The notes below the pieces were generated by a model. That model had not been told where the DNA came from, ran no database searches, and worked only from the letters and a program-made list of their open reading frames with translations. Of a DNA stretch of 22,378 nt, positions 1-6,107 are shown piece by piece (the stretch's first letter is position 1; each line of letters starts with the position of its first letter). Location: assembly GCA_023424785.1 (NCBI GenBank), contig JAFADP010000119.1:1-22378 (forward strand), written 5' to 3'. The stretch is from Bacillota bacterium (GTDB lineage: Bacteria > Bacillota > Clostridia > Clostridiales > Clostridiaceae). Made by a program: the position numbers and the translations under genes.

Positions 1-2
1 AT

Positions 3-218
3 GGAGATACATTAAGCGGATATATTGTTGCAAGAGGAGTTAATAATTATTTTAATAATGGAAAGAAGATAGGAAATAAATTTGAGTTTTCTGGAGAGAT
101 AAAAGTAATGTTTATGAGGATACAATATTATGCAACAGGTGTTATAAAAGGAAATAAAATAGAGGGCTTTGCTAAAACTAAATATGGTAACTTTGCAATG
201 AAAGGTACAAAAATATAA
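3..218 (+). CDS. C-terminal fragment of an unrecognised protein (5' end outside window)
   Basis: An open frame runs from the window edge (frame beginning at base 3) to TAA at 216-218 and encodes about 71 residues. I do not recognise the family. The visible part alternates hydrophobic and polar residues with recurring glycines (for example GVIKGNKIEGFAK and a final NFAMKGTKI), which suggests beta-strands packed as a sheet or barrel-like domain. There is no transmembrane segment, Cys motif or catalytic signature in the part seen. It is followed after about 20 nt by a strong hairpin shared with the convergent gene on the other strand. Codon use is AT-rich like its neighbours. The frame is the only one open across this stretch. 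The product is unknown. Confidence 0.6.
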   Translation, partial: GDTLSGYIVARGVNNYFNNGKKIGNKFEFSGEIKVMFMRIQYYATGVIKGNKIEGFAKTKYGNFAMKGTKI

Positions 219-236
219 TATGAGATATAAATAAAG

Positions 237-277
237 AAATCCTAAGAATAGTTCTTAATAATCTATTCTTAGGATTT
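237..277. terminator. Bidirectional terminator between convergent genes
   Basis: A perfect 15-bp inverted repeat has arms at 237-251 and 263-277 and an 11-nt loop. A short A-run on one side and T-run on the other let it work for both the plus-strand gene ending at 218 and the minus-strand gene ending at 283. Confidence 0.75.
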
Positions 278-282
278 TGAAA

Positions 283-453
283 TTACTTACATTCGTCAAT
301 AATTTCTTCTATATCTCCAATACAAGCACCACAAATTGATCCAGCATTTAATTCTTCAGCTATTTTTTCTACAGTATTACATCCGTTTTTAACAGCATCT
401 ACTATTTCTAATTTTGTTACACCAGTACATGTGCAAATTATTTCGTCGTTCAT
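283..453 (-). CDS. BFD-like [2Fe-2S]-binding small protein
   Basis: Reading the minus strand from ATG at 453-451 gives 56 residues. It has Cys7 and Cys9 near the N-terminus (IICTCTGV) and Cys41 and Cys44 (GSICGACIGD), the C-x-C ... C-x2-C arrangement of the BFD/bacterioferritin-associated ferredoxin domain. It has the helix-turn-helix-like filler typical of that fold and the usual length. A GGAGG ribosome binding site lies 7 nt before the start. BFD domains bind a [2Fe-2S] cluster. As separate proteins they often help release iron from bacterioferritin, and they also occur as electron-transfer domains. No ferritin gene is visible in this window, so the partner is unknown. A strong promoter with a Fur/PerR-like dyad lies directly upstream. 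The assignment to the domain is solid; the exact role is inference. Confidence 0.85.
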   Translation of the reverse strand: MNDEIICTCTGVTKLEIVDAVKNGCNTVEKIAEELNAGSICGACIGDIEEIIDECK

Positions 454-479
454 TTCAAAACCTCCAATAATTAATAATT

Positions 480-506
480 TTTAATTAATAATAATTATTA
501 ATTAAA
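480..506. promoter_or_regulatory. AT-only dyad with Fur/PerR-like 7-1-7 core
   Basis: A perfect 13-1-13 inverted repeat is centred on base 493. Its inner 7-1-7 core (486-500, TAATAAT-A-ATTATTA) matches the Fur box TGATAATnATTATCA at 6 of 7 positions per arm. It matches the PerR box TTATAATnATTATAA equally well. It sits at the predicted transcription start of the BFD-like gene, where a bound repressor would block initiation. Because it is pure A/T in an AT-rich genome, chance is a real alternative. Confidence 0.4.
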
Positions 507-534
507 TAATAATTTAAAATATTAATAATGTCAA
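506..534 (-). promoter_or_regulatory. Sigma-A promoter of the BFD-like gene
   Basis: On the minus strand, TTGACA (534-529), a 17-nt spacer and TATTAT (511-506) form a near-consensus promoter. Transcription would begin near 499-500, about 46 nt before the start codon. Confidence 0.75.
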
Positions 535-556
535 TAGATTTAAAATAAAAAGGCGA

Positions 557-676
557 TTTTTAAAAACAATATTGATATTGGGATATTCTTTAACAAGATG
601 TGCTAAAGAAGTTGGAATAAGCCTGCCTACATCTTTTAGTGCAATCACATACGTCACACATTACAACCAAGGTTAA
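557..676 (+). pseudogene. Relic of a transposase-like gene
   Basis: One frame reads TRCAKEVGISLPTSF and ends at TAA 674-676. The pattern 'aK.vGIS..TSF' resembles the N-terminal helix-turn-helix segment of transposases in which TxF is followed by WRH. A one-base shift after the Phe codons gives an Arg-His pair, as if a frameshift had broken the WRH stretch. There is no usable start codon or ribosome site, and nothing of the catalytic part remains. I read this as a decayed insertion-sequence remnant, IS1595-like at best. The family call is from memory of the motif and is weak. Confidence 0.3.
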
Positions 677-738
677 TGAACTTGTGTATAGAAAAGTAGA
701 ATTTTAATGGAGTAATATGTAATTATATAAAATATTTT

Positions 739-768
739 TTGTTAATATATATATAATTATGTTATAAT
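739..768 (+). promoter_or_regulatory. Promoter of DUF4825-like lipoprotein gene
   Basis: TTGTTA (739-744), an 18-nt spacer and TATAAT (763-768) precede the GTG start at 809 by about 40 nt. Confidence 0.6.
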
Positions 769-808
769 AAGGAAATGATTACTACAATATTAATAAGGGG
801 GGGATTTA

Positions 809-1345
809 GTGAGAATTAGTAACTTTAAGAGATTAGCAATATTGTCAGTTTTCATGGTATCATTAGGAATGGTTGGATGTGGCAAATCTACTGAATCAAA
901 AGAAACCACTGATGAATCAAAAGTAAATTTGACTACAGTTTTGAAATATAAAGATTCTTATGTTGGAGATAATTCTGCTATAATAAATATAGTTAATAAT
1001 TTACCAGCCAATATATACAACGAAGGAATAGAGTTACAAACGGAATCAAAACCATATGAGATAACTATACACTATAAGGGTTTTGAAGATATCGCAATCA
1101 GACTTGAAGATGATTCCGTGATATCATCATCATTTCCATATGTACTGAAAAATAATGCTTTAATAATACTATCTCTTGTTCAAAATGCTGATATAGTAAA
1201 TTTTGATATGGATGATGGAACTATTATTACTTATGAACGAACTGCTCTAGTAAATGCTCATAAAGATGATTTTGGAAATAACTTAGAGGAAATAACAAAA
1301 GATAAATCGTCATTGGAGAACTTTATTAAAACTAATAAAAAATAA
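809..1345 (+). CDS. DUF4825-like lipoprotein
   Basis: The gene starts at GTG 809, which has a very strong AGGGGGGG ribosome site 5 nt upstream. It encodes 178 residues. Residues 1-24 form a lipoprotein signal: basic start, hydrophobic core, then SLGMVGC with the lipidated Cys at 24 (the -3 residue is Met, slightly off consensus). A polar Ser/Thr/Glu/Lys linker follows to about residue 40. The core begins YVGDNSAIINIVNNLP and contains GIELQTESKPYEITIHY, which matches my recollection of the DUF4825 domain, common in clostridial and bacillar cell-surface proteins of unknown function. It should be anchored on the outer face of the membrane. It has its own promoter and terminator, so it is probably transcribed alone. 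The function is unknown. Confidence 0.65.
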   Translation: MRISNFKRLAILSVFMVSLGMVGCGKSTESKETTDESKVNLTTVLKYKDSYVGDNSAIINIVNNLPANIYNEGIELQTESKPYEITIHYKGFEDIAIRLEDDSVISSSFPYVLKNNALIILSLVQNADIVNFDMDDGTIITYERTALVNAHKDDFGNNLEEITKDKSSLENFIKTNKK

Positions 1346-1356
1346 ACAAAGAGACT

Positions 1357-1385
1357 AAAACCGCAGCAATTACTGTGGTTTTTTT
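1357..1385 (+). terminator. Terminator of the DUF4825-like gene
   Basis: A 9-bp stem (1358-1366 with 1373-1381, one G-U pair) is followed by a run of T to 1385, just after the stop at 1345. Confidence 0.8.
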
Positions 1386-1464
1386 CGTTATTTACATCTT
1401 CAGTTATAATAGTTTTAAAAATCAACAGTATATTTAAAAACCGCAAATAAAAAACAATATATTG

Positions 1465-1493
1465 TTGTTAAATAAAAATAGAGTTATTATTAT
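1465..1493 (+). promoter_or_regulatory. Promoter of the FliB-family gene
   Basis: TTGTTA (1465-1470), a 17-nt spacer and TATTAT (1488-1493) lie about 30 nt before the ATG at 1523. Confidence 0.6.
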
Positions 1494-1522
1494 AACTATA
1501 AATTATAGAATTGGAGTAAGTT

Positions 1523-2650
1523 ATGATAGTTAATTTTTTTATGCCTAAATATATGATGGATTTTAAATGTATAAGTTCTAAATGTGAAGATACATGCTGT
1601 GCAGGATGGGATATAAATATAGATGAAAATACATATAATCGTTATATTAATAGTACAGGAGAATTAAAAACATTATTAGAAGGAAAGTTTATTGAAAATA
1701 AAAATGAGCATGATACTTTTAATAGGGGCTTTATGATTCTTAAAAGTGAAAGTAGATGTCCATTTTTAAATGAAAATATGTTATGTGATATACATGGAAG
1801 TGTTGGAGAAGAACATTTATGTATAACATGCAAAAACTATCCAAGAGTATTTAATATAGTAGATAATACATACGAGAAAAGTGGATTACCTTCATGTGAA
1901 GAGATATGTAGAAAAGCTTTTTTAAATAAAGAAAAAATGGAATTTATTGAAGTAGAAGATTATATAGATGAAGAAAGTATAGAGATAAGAAGAATAATAG
2001 ATAGTGAAGCCTTTGAGGGATCTCATAGCCTTCTTCAATATTTTTGGGACTTAAGAGTAATGACAATAAATATTATGCAGGAAAGAGATTTCTTAATAGA
2101 AGAGAGATTAAACATAATAAAAAGTTTATATGAAATAATACAAGATTCATATGAAAAATATGACTTCGATAAAATAGAAGAAATATTAGATGATTTTAAT
2201 AATGGCTTAATAAATATAGAAGATTATAAAGGTAAATGTTTTAAAGAAAAACAAGAATTTTATAAGGATATATGTGAAGATAATCTTGTTAACAATGTAA
2301 GAAGTGTAAGGTTAAGAAAATGTATAGAAGAATATAAACTTGGGATGTTAAGTTTTAATATGAATACATATAATGAAGTTAATAATAAGTTAGAAGAATA
2401 TTCATATATATTAGAAAATTATTTAGTAAATCAAGTTTTTAAAAATTTAATTCCATTTAATAAAGGTGATAACTTAGTACAAAGTATTAATGAACTAATT
2501 AATAGTTATAGAATAATAAAGGCTTATATTATAGGAATTAGTATAAGTTTAAAAAATGAAATTAGTGAAAATCTTATACTAAGAGTTATTCAATCTTTAA
2601 GTAAAGATATAGAACATAATAAAATTTTTAAAAACTTATTATATAATTAA
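1523..2650 (+). CDS. FliB-family (CxxCxxCC) protein, putative lysine-N-methylase
   Basis: The 375-residue product opens with FFMPKYMMDFKC and has the family's Cys cluster: Cys16, Cys21, Cys25-Cys26 (CISSKCEDTCC followed by AGW). Further cysteines are at 79, 88, 100, 103, 125 and 129, with the segment HLCITCKNYPR. This is the YkgJ/FliB zinc- or iron-chelating family (PF03692). The enterobacterial member FliB methylates lysines of flagellin. The C-terminal two-thirds is helical, rich in Lys/Glu and less conserved. The length is typical. ATG 1523 has a GGAG site upstream. No flagellin, chemotaxis or motility gene is nearby, so 'flagellin lysine-N-methylase' is a family label and not shown for this copy. 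Orphan copies are common in clostridia. It appears monocistronic. Confidence 0.8.
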   Translation: MIVNFFMPKYMMDFKCISSKCEDTCCAGWDINIDENTYNRYINSTGELKTLLEGKFIENKNEHDTFNRGFMILKSESRCPFLNENMLCDIHGSVGEEHLCITCKNYPRVFNIVDNTYEKSGLPSCEEICRKAFLNKEKMEFIEVEDYIDEESIEIRRIIDSEAFEGSHSLLQYFWDLRVMTINIMQERDFLIEERLNIIKSLYEIIQDSYEKYDFDKIEEILDDFNNGLINIEDYKGKCFKEKQEFYKDICEDNLVNNVRSVRLRKCIEEYKLGMLSFNMNTYNEVNNKLEEYSYILENYLVNQVFKNLIPFNKGDNLVQSINELINSYRIIKAYIIGISISLKNEISENLILRVIQSLSKDIEHNKIFKNLLYN

Positions 2651-2686
2651 ATAAATTGAAATATTTTATATATGAAAAAATTACAA

Positions 2687-2716
2687 TTGATATAATGACT
2701 AAATATATAGTATAAT
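2687..2716 (+). promoter_or_regulatory. Promoter of the BRCT-like gene
   Basis: TTGATA (2687-2692), an 18-nt spacer and TATAAT (2711-2716) predict a leader of about 85 nt before ATG 2807. I see no clear structure or reading frame in that leader. Confidence 0.5.
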
Positions 2717-2806
2717 AAAAGGAGTTCAATTATAAATTAGGTAAAAATAAGATATTCTAACAAACATTATAAGAGATACAAGATTCACTAAAGAGGAAGG
2801 TAGAAG

Positions 2807-3100
2807 ATGAATAAATTATTATATAAATTAAGTGCATTAAAGGAAGACGTAGAGGTTATAGAAAATAAATTTAATGGAAAGTCTATGGCATTTATAGGAA
2901 CTACAGATTTTTCTAAGAATACTTTATTAAGACTTGCAAGAGAATATGGTGCAAATCCACAAAGTACATTAAGTGATGAAGTTGATGTTATAGTTTTAGG
3001 AAAATGTACACCAACTATGACTAGAAAAGTTAATGATATAAATAAAGAAACAATGACAATAGATGAGTTCATGATTGCTATAGGTAAGAAAATTGTTTAA
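2807..3100 (+). CDS. Small stand-alone BRCT-like domain protein
   Basis: The protein has 97 residues and an AGAGGAAGG ribosome site before ATG 2807. An N-terminal helix (to about 20) leads into a pattern that fits a BRCT fold. Residues 23-35 read NGKSMAFIGTTDF (the 'f.Gk...tG' strand). Next come LLRLAREYGANPQSTLSDEVDVIVLGK (helix, Gly turn, then the strand-loop-strand usually written Gg.v..svs...d.lv.g) and finally TIDEFMIAIGKKI (the terminal 'i...eF' helix). The conserved Trp of the last helix is not present. BRCT domains bind DNA ends or phosphopeptides and in bacteria occur mainly at the end of NAD-dependent DNA ligase. A lone copy could be a partner or a relic of such a protein, but its role is unknown. 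Confidence 0.55.
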   Translation: MNKLLYKLSALKEDVEVIENKFNGKSMAFIGTTDFSKNTLLRLAREYGANPQSTLSDEVDVIVLGKCTPTMTRKVNDINKETMTIDEFMIAIGKKIV

Positions 3101-3122
3101 TTATTTCTTACTATAAGCTAGC

Positions 3123-3193
3123 AAGTGTGAATTATTACTTTTGGTTGACTTGAGATTGTCAACATAAAAGAAAAGTAATAATTCACACTTTTT
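3123..3193 (+). terminator. Long two-part hairpin, probable terminator
   Basis: A perfect 20-bp inverted repeat (3123-3142 with 3171-3190) encloses a second 6-bp stem (3144-3149 with 3158-3163) and runs into TTTTT. It lies just after the stop of the BRCT-like gene. It is longer than the other terminators here; see findings. Confidence 0.6.
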
Positions 3194-3281
3194 AATTTTA
3201 TTTTATCAAAAATAATTTTTAGGAATAAACTGAATAAGTAAGATGTTTTATTGAAAATTAAATTAGTATACGGTGATATAA

Positions 3282-4271
3282 ATGTTAAAGAAGAAAATTG
3301 AGGATTTTTGTAAGTCTATAGGTTTAGATACAATTGGTTTTATACCTTGTAGAGAATTTAATGAACTAATAGATTTTTATACTTATAGAAAAGAAAATAA
3401 ATTAGAAAATGAATTTGAAGAAAAAGACATTAGTAAGAGAATAAATCCTAAAATATATATGGAAGATGGAAAGACTATAATATCTATAGCCTTTCCATAT
3501 TATAATCCAAAAGAGAGTAGTGTGGAAAATGGCTTTTCTATATATACTAAAAGATTTGATTATCATAGAGTATTAAAGAAGTATTTAGGAGAAGTATGTG
3601 AATATATAGAGAAGTTAGGTGGAAAAGCATTAAGCTTTGTTGATAGTAATTCATTGCCAGAAAGATATATTGCATATTTAGCTGGAATAGGTTTTATAGG
3701 AAGAAATAATATGATAATAACTAAAAAGTATGGATCATATGTTTTCTTGGGAGAAATAATAACTGATTTAGATATAAATTGTGAGGATAAAAGAAGCTTT
3801 AGTGAAATATCAAATTATATTGAATGTAATGAGTGTACAAATTGTATAAAAGAGTGTCCTACTAAGTCTATAAATAAATTTAAAATTAATCCTAATATTT
3901 GTTTATCATATATAACTCAAAAAAAAGATATAAGTGATAAGGAAATAAACCTTTTAAAGGGAAATATATTTGGCTGTGATTTTTGCCAACTTAAATGCCC
4001 ATATAATGAAGAAGCAGAACCTACTTTGTTAAAAGAGTTTGATATATTAGATTATATGAATGATGAAGTATATACATATGCTAGTATGGATAATAAATAT
4101 TTTAAGGAAAAGATTAATACTACATCTTGTGGGTGGAGAGGTAAAAATGTTATTAGAAGAAATGCAATAATAAGTATGCACAAGAATAATTATAATATAA
4201 ATGAGTTTAAAGGTGATTCAAGTTATATTAATGATTATATAGATAGACTTATAGAGAAGAAAAAGAATTAA
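3282..4271 (+). CDS. queG: Epoxyqueuosine reductase QueG
   Basis: QueG performs the last step of queuosine synthesis in tRNA, reducing epoxyqueuosine to queuosine in the cytosol with cobalamin and two [4Fe-4S] clusters. The 329-residue product has the expected order of parts. An N-terminal segment reads IGFIPC. FVDSNSLPER carries the catalytic Asp (D121), followed by AGIGFIGRNNMII. The first ferredoxin motif is C182-x2-C185-x2-C188-x3-C192-P (CNECTNCIKECP). The second set is C207, C232, C235 and C239 (GCDFCQLKCPYN). The length suits the short form without a full HEAT-repeat tail. ATG 3282 follows GGTGA. The sod gene starts 52 nt downstream without an intervening terminator, so co-transcription is likely. 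No other queuosine genes are in the window, so the substrate probably comes from genes elsewhere or from salvage. Confidence 0.9.
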   Translation: MLKKKIEDFCKSIGLDTIGFIPCREFNELIDFYTYRKENKLENEFEEKDISKRINPKIYMEDGKTIISIAFPYYNPKESSVENGFSIYTKRFDYHRVLKKYLGEVCEYIEKLGGKALSFVDSNSLPERYIAYLAGIGFIGRNNMIITKKYGSYVFLGEIITDLDINCEDKRSFSEISNYIECNECTNCIKECPTKSINKFKINPNICLSYITQKKDISDKEINLLKGNIFGCDFCQLKCPYNEEAEPTLLKEFDILDYMNDEVYTYASMDNKYFKEKINTTSCGWRGKNVIRRNAIISMHKNNYNINEFKGDSSYINDYIDRLIEKKKN

Positions 4272-4323
4272 TGAAAAACTCAGTTCATATATTTATAGTG
4301 AAAAATTTATATAGGAGTTTTTT

Positions 4324-4938
4324 ATGGAATTTAGTAAAGTAAAGCTTAAGTACTCTTATGATGCATTAGAACCTTACATAGATAAGGAAACTGTAGAAAT
4401 ACATTATACAAAGCACCTTCAAGGTTATGTAGATAAGTTAAATAAAACAATAGAGGGATATGAAAAGTTTATAGATCATAAAACTTTAAAAGAAATATTA
4501 TCGAAACCAGGAAAAATACCTAAAGAAATAAGACGAGATGTAATTAATTATGGTGGAGGGGTATTTAATCATAATTTATATTTTTCTATTTTATCTCCAA
4601 CTCCAAAACTTTATCCACAAGGAACCTTATTAGATGAAATAAATAAGAAGTTTGGAAGTTTAGATAACTTGAAGAATAAGTTAAGTGATTTGTCAATTAA
4701 GGTATTTGGATCAGGGTATGGGTGGCTTATATGTGATAAGAGAGGAAAAGTCTTTATTACAACAACTGCCAATCAAGATGCTCCATTGTGTTATGATAAA
4801 TATACACCATTACTAAATATTGATGTATGGGAGCATGCATATTATTTAAAATATAAAAATAAAAGAGAAGATTATGTTAAAAACATATGGAATATAATAG
4901 ATTGGAAAGTTGTAGAAGAAATTTATAATTGCAGATAA
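4324..4938 (+). CDS. Fe/Mn-family superoxide dismutase, Mn-type features
   Basis: This enzyme dismutates superoxide in the cytosol. The 204-residue length is standard. All four metal ligands are visible: His27 (VEIHYTKHLQGY), His83 (GGGVFNHNLYF), Asp167 and His171 (DVWEHAYYLKY). The gateway pair corresponds to His31 and Tyr35. The second-shell glutamine lies in the C-terminal half (TTANQDAPL, Gln151), which is the position seen in Mn enzymes; Fe enzymes place it in the N-terminal half. I therefore infer manganese or cambialistic metal use. The stretch NYGGGVFNHN differs from the usual NxGGHxNH by having Val-Phe before Asn-His. RBS TAGGAG precedes ATG 4324. It follows queG, an oxygen-sensitive Fe-S enzyme, so an oxidative-defence context is reasonable. 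Confidence 0.92.
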   Translation: MEFSKVKLKYSYDALEPYIDKETVEIHYTKHLQGYVDKLNKTIEGYEKFIDHKTLKEILSKPGKIPKEIRRDVINYGGGVFNHNLYFSILSPTPKLYPQGTLLDEINKKFGSLDNLKNKLSDLSIKVFGSGYGWLICDKRGKVFITTTANQDAPLCYDKYTPLLNIDVWEHAYYLKYKNKREDYVKNIWNIIDWKVVEEIYNCR

Positions 4939-4942
4939 TTTT

Positions 4943-4992
4943 AATATTGAAGAGGATGTTGTAAAGTAAATTACACCATCCTCTTCAATATT
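4943..4992. terminator. Long hairpin after sod; weak terminator or mRNA-stabilising stem
   Basis: A perfect 16-bp stem (4943-4958 with 4977-4992) carries an extra 5-bp inner stem (4960-4964 with 4971-4975). There is no T-run after the 3' arm, so it is not a canonical intrinsic terminator. The -35 of the next promoter overlaps its last two bases. Confidence 0.5.
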
Positions 4993-5019
4993 GCAAACTG
5001 TTAAACTTTGATTTATTAT
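4991..5019 (+). promoter_or_regulatory. Promoter of the aldose-1-epimerase-family gene
   Basis: TTGCAA (4991-4996), a 17-nt spacer and TATTAT (5014-5019) lie 22 nt before ATG 5042. Confidence 0.55.
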
Positions 5020-5041
5020 ACCTTTAAGGGGGTATAAAAGT

Positions 5042-5923
5042 ATGTATTGTAGAATTGAAAATGAATTTATAAAATTAACTGCTAATACACATGGAGGAGA
5101 AATACACTCTATAGTAGGTAAAAAAAGTAATGAGGAATACATTTGGAAAGGCTTTCCGTTTTGGTGGAAAATATATTCTCCAGTATTATTTCCTATAATA
5201 GGTAAAGTGAGAAATTTTGAATATAAACTAGATGGGAAAAGTTATTTTATGCCACAGCATGGATTTGCTAGTGGAGCTAAATATAAATTAATAGAAAATA
5301 AAGAGAATATAATAGCTTTTGAATTGAGAAATTACGATGAGACTGAAGAAATTTATCCATTTAAATTTTCTTTAATAAATGAGTACAAACTACATGAAAA
5401 TAAGGTTATTGTAACTCATAAAGTAAAGAATTTAGATAATAAAGATATGTATTTCTCAATAGGGGCTCATCCAGCTTTTAAGTGTCCAATGTATGGTGAA
5501 AGAGATTCATTAAATGATTATTATCTTAAATTTGAGAGTATAGAAAATGCTTCAGTTTTAGAAATAAATGATAATGACTTTCTTACTGGAAATGAAAGAT
5601 TATATCTTGATAATACTGATGAAATTCCTTTAAGTGAGGAAACATTTAAAGAAGGTACATTAATTTTTAATAATTTAAAATCTAATAAAGTAAGCTTAAA
5701 ATCAAAAATGCATAATAGAAGCATTACTATAGAATTTAAGGGCTTTCCAATATTATCTCTTTGGGCACCTGATAAGAGAACTAGTTTTGTTTGCATTGAA
5801 CCTTGGTTTGGACATGCTGATCTTGAAAACTTTAATGGTGAATTTAAAGATAAAAAAGGAATTATAACATTAGAATGTAATAAAGAATTTATATGCAGTT
5901 ATAGTATTATAATTGATGAATAA
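5042..5923 (+). CDS. Aldose 1-epimerase family protein (LacX-like)
   Basis: The 293-residue product belongs to the galactose-mutarotase superfamily, closest in feel to the LacX group. Markers are FPIIGKVRNFEYKLDGKSYFMPQHGFA with the Arg57 and His73 positions, the general acid His143 in SIGAHPAFKCP, and the general base Glu253 in CIEPWFGHAD. It is predicted to be all-beta, cytosolic and without a signal peptide. The family interconverts alpha and beta anomers of sugars; the sugar used here cannot be told from sequence. No sugar transporter or catabolic gene is adjacent, and the gene has its own promoter and terminator. A strong AAGGGGG ribosome site precedes ATG 5042. Confidence 0.85.
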   Translation: MYCRIENEFIKLTANTHGGEIHSIVGKKSNEEYIWKGFPFWWKIYSPVLFPIIGKVRNFEYKLDGKSYFMPQHGFASGAKYKLIENKENIIAFELRNYDETEEIYPFKFSLINEYKLHENKVIVTHKVKNLDNKDMYFSIGAHPAFKCPMYGERDSLNDYYLKFESIENASVLEINDNDFLTGNERLYLDNTDEIPLSEETFKEGTLIFNNLKSNKVSLKSKMHNRSITIEFKGFPILSLWAPDKRTSFVCIEPWFGHADLENFNGEFKDKKGIITLECNKEFICSYSIIIDE

Positions 5924-5931
5924 GTTTAAAT

Positions 5932-5967
5932 AAAAAGTTATTGAATAAAACTTCAATAGCTTTTTTT
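5932..5967 (+). terminator. Terminator after the aldose-1-epimerase-family gene
   Basis: A 13-bp stem (5932-5944 with 5953-5965, one G-U pair) has an 8-nt loop and a seven-T tail. Confidence 0.85.
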
Positions 5968-6046
5968 ATATTTAAATCTGTAAACGTATATATGTTTAAA
6001 AACATTAAATTTTTGTTAAAATATACCAATTAATAAAAATATATTG

Positions 6047-6052
6047 TATAAT
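6047..6052 (+). promoter_or_regulatory. -10 element of the condensation-domain gene
   Basis: TATAAT at 6047-6052 is perfect. The -35 position 17 nt upstream (6024-6029, TACCAA) is poor, so an activator or another start is possible. The 5924-6107 gap otherwise holds only the preceding terminator. Confidence 0.4.
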
Positions 6053-6107
6053 ATATTCATACAACAGATATAAAAATTGTTAAGCATAAGCTAAAGGAGT
6101 GATTCAC

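Noticed and set aside
2788..3072. 94-codon minus-strand frame opposite the BRCT-like gene
   Set aside because: The plus-strand frame has the promoter, ribosome site and domain pattern. The antisense product is Ser/Leu/Phe-rich noise.
4846..5142. 98-codon minus-strand frame across the sod end and the epimerase start
   Set aside because: It crosses the sod hairpin and the next gene's promoter, lacks a ribosome site, and is low complexity.
6099..6107. GTG start giving three extra residues on the condensation-domain protein
   Set aside because: The GTG lies inside the AAAGGAG ribosome site (6093-6099). ATG 6108 is spaced correctly from it.
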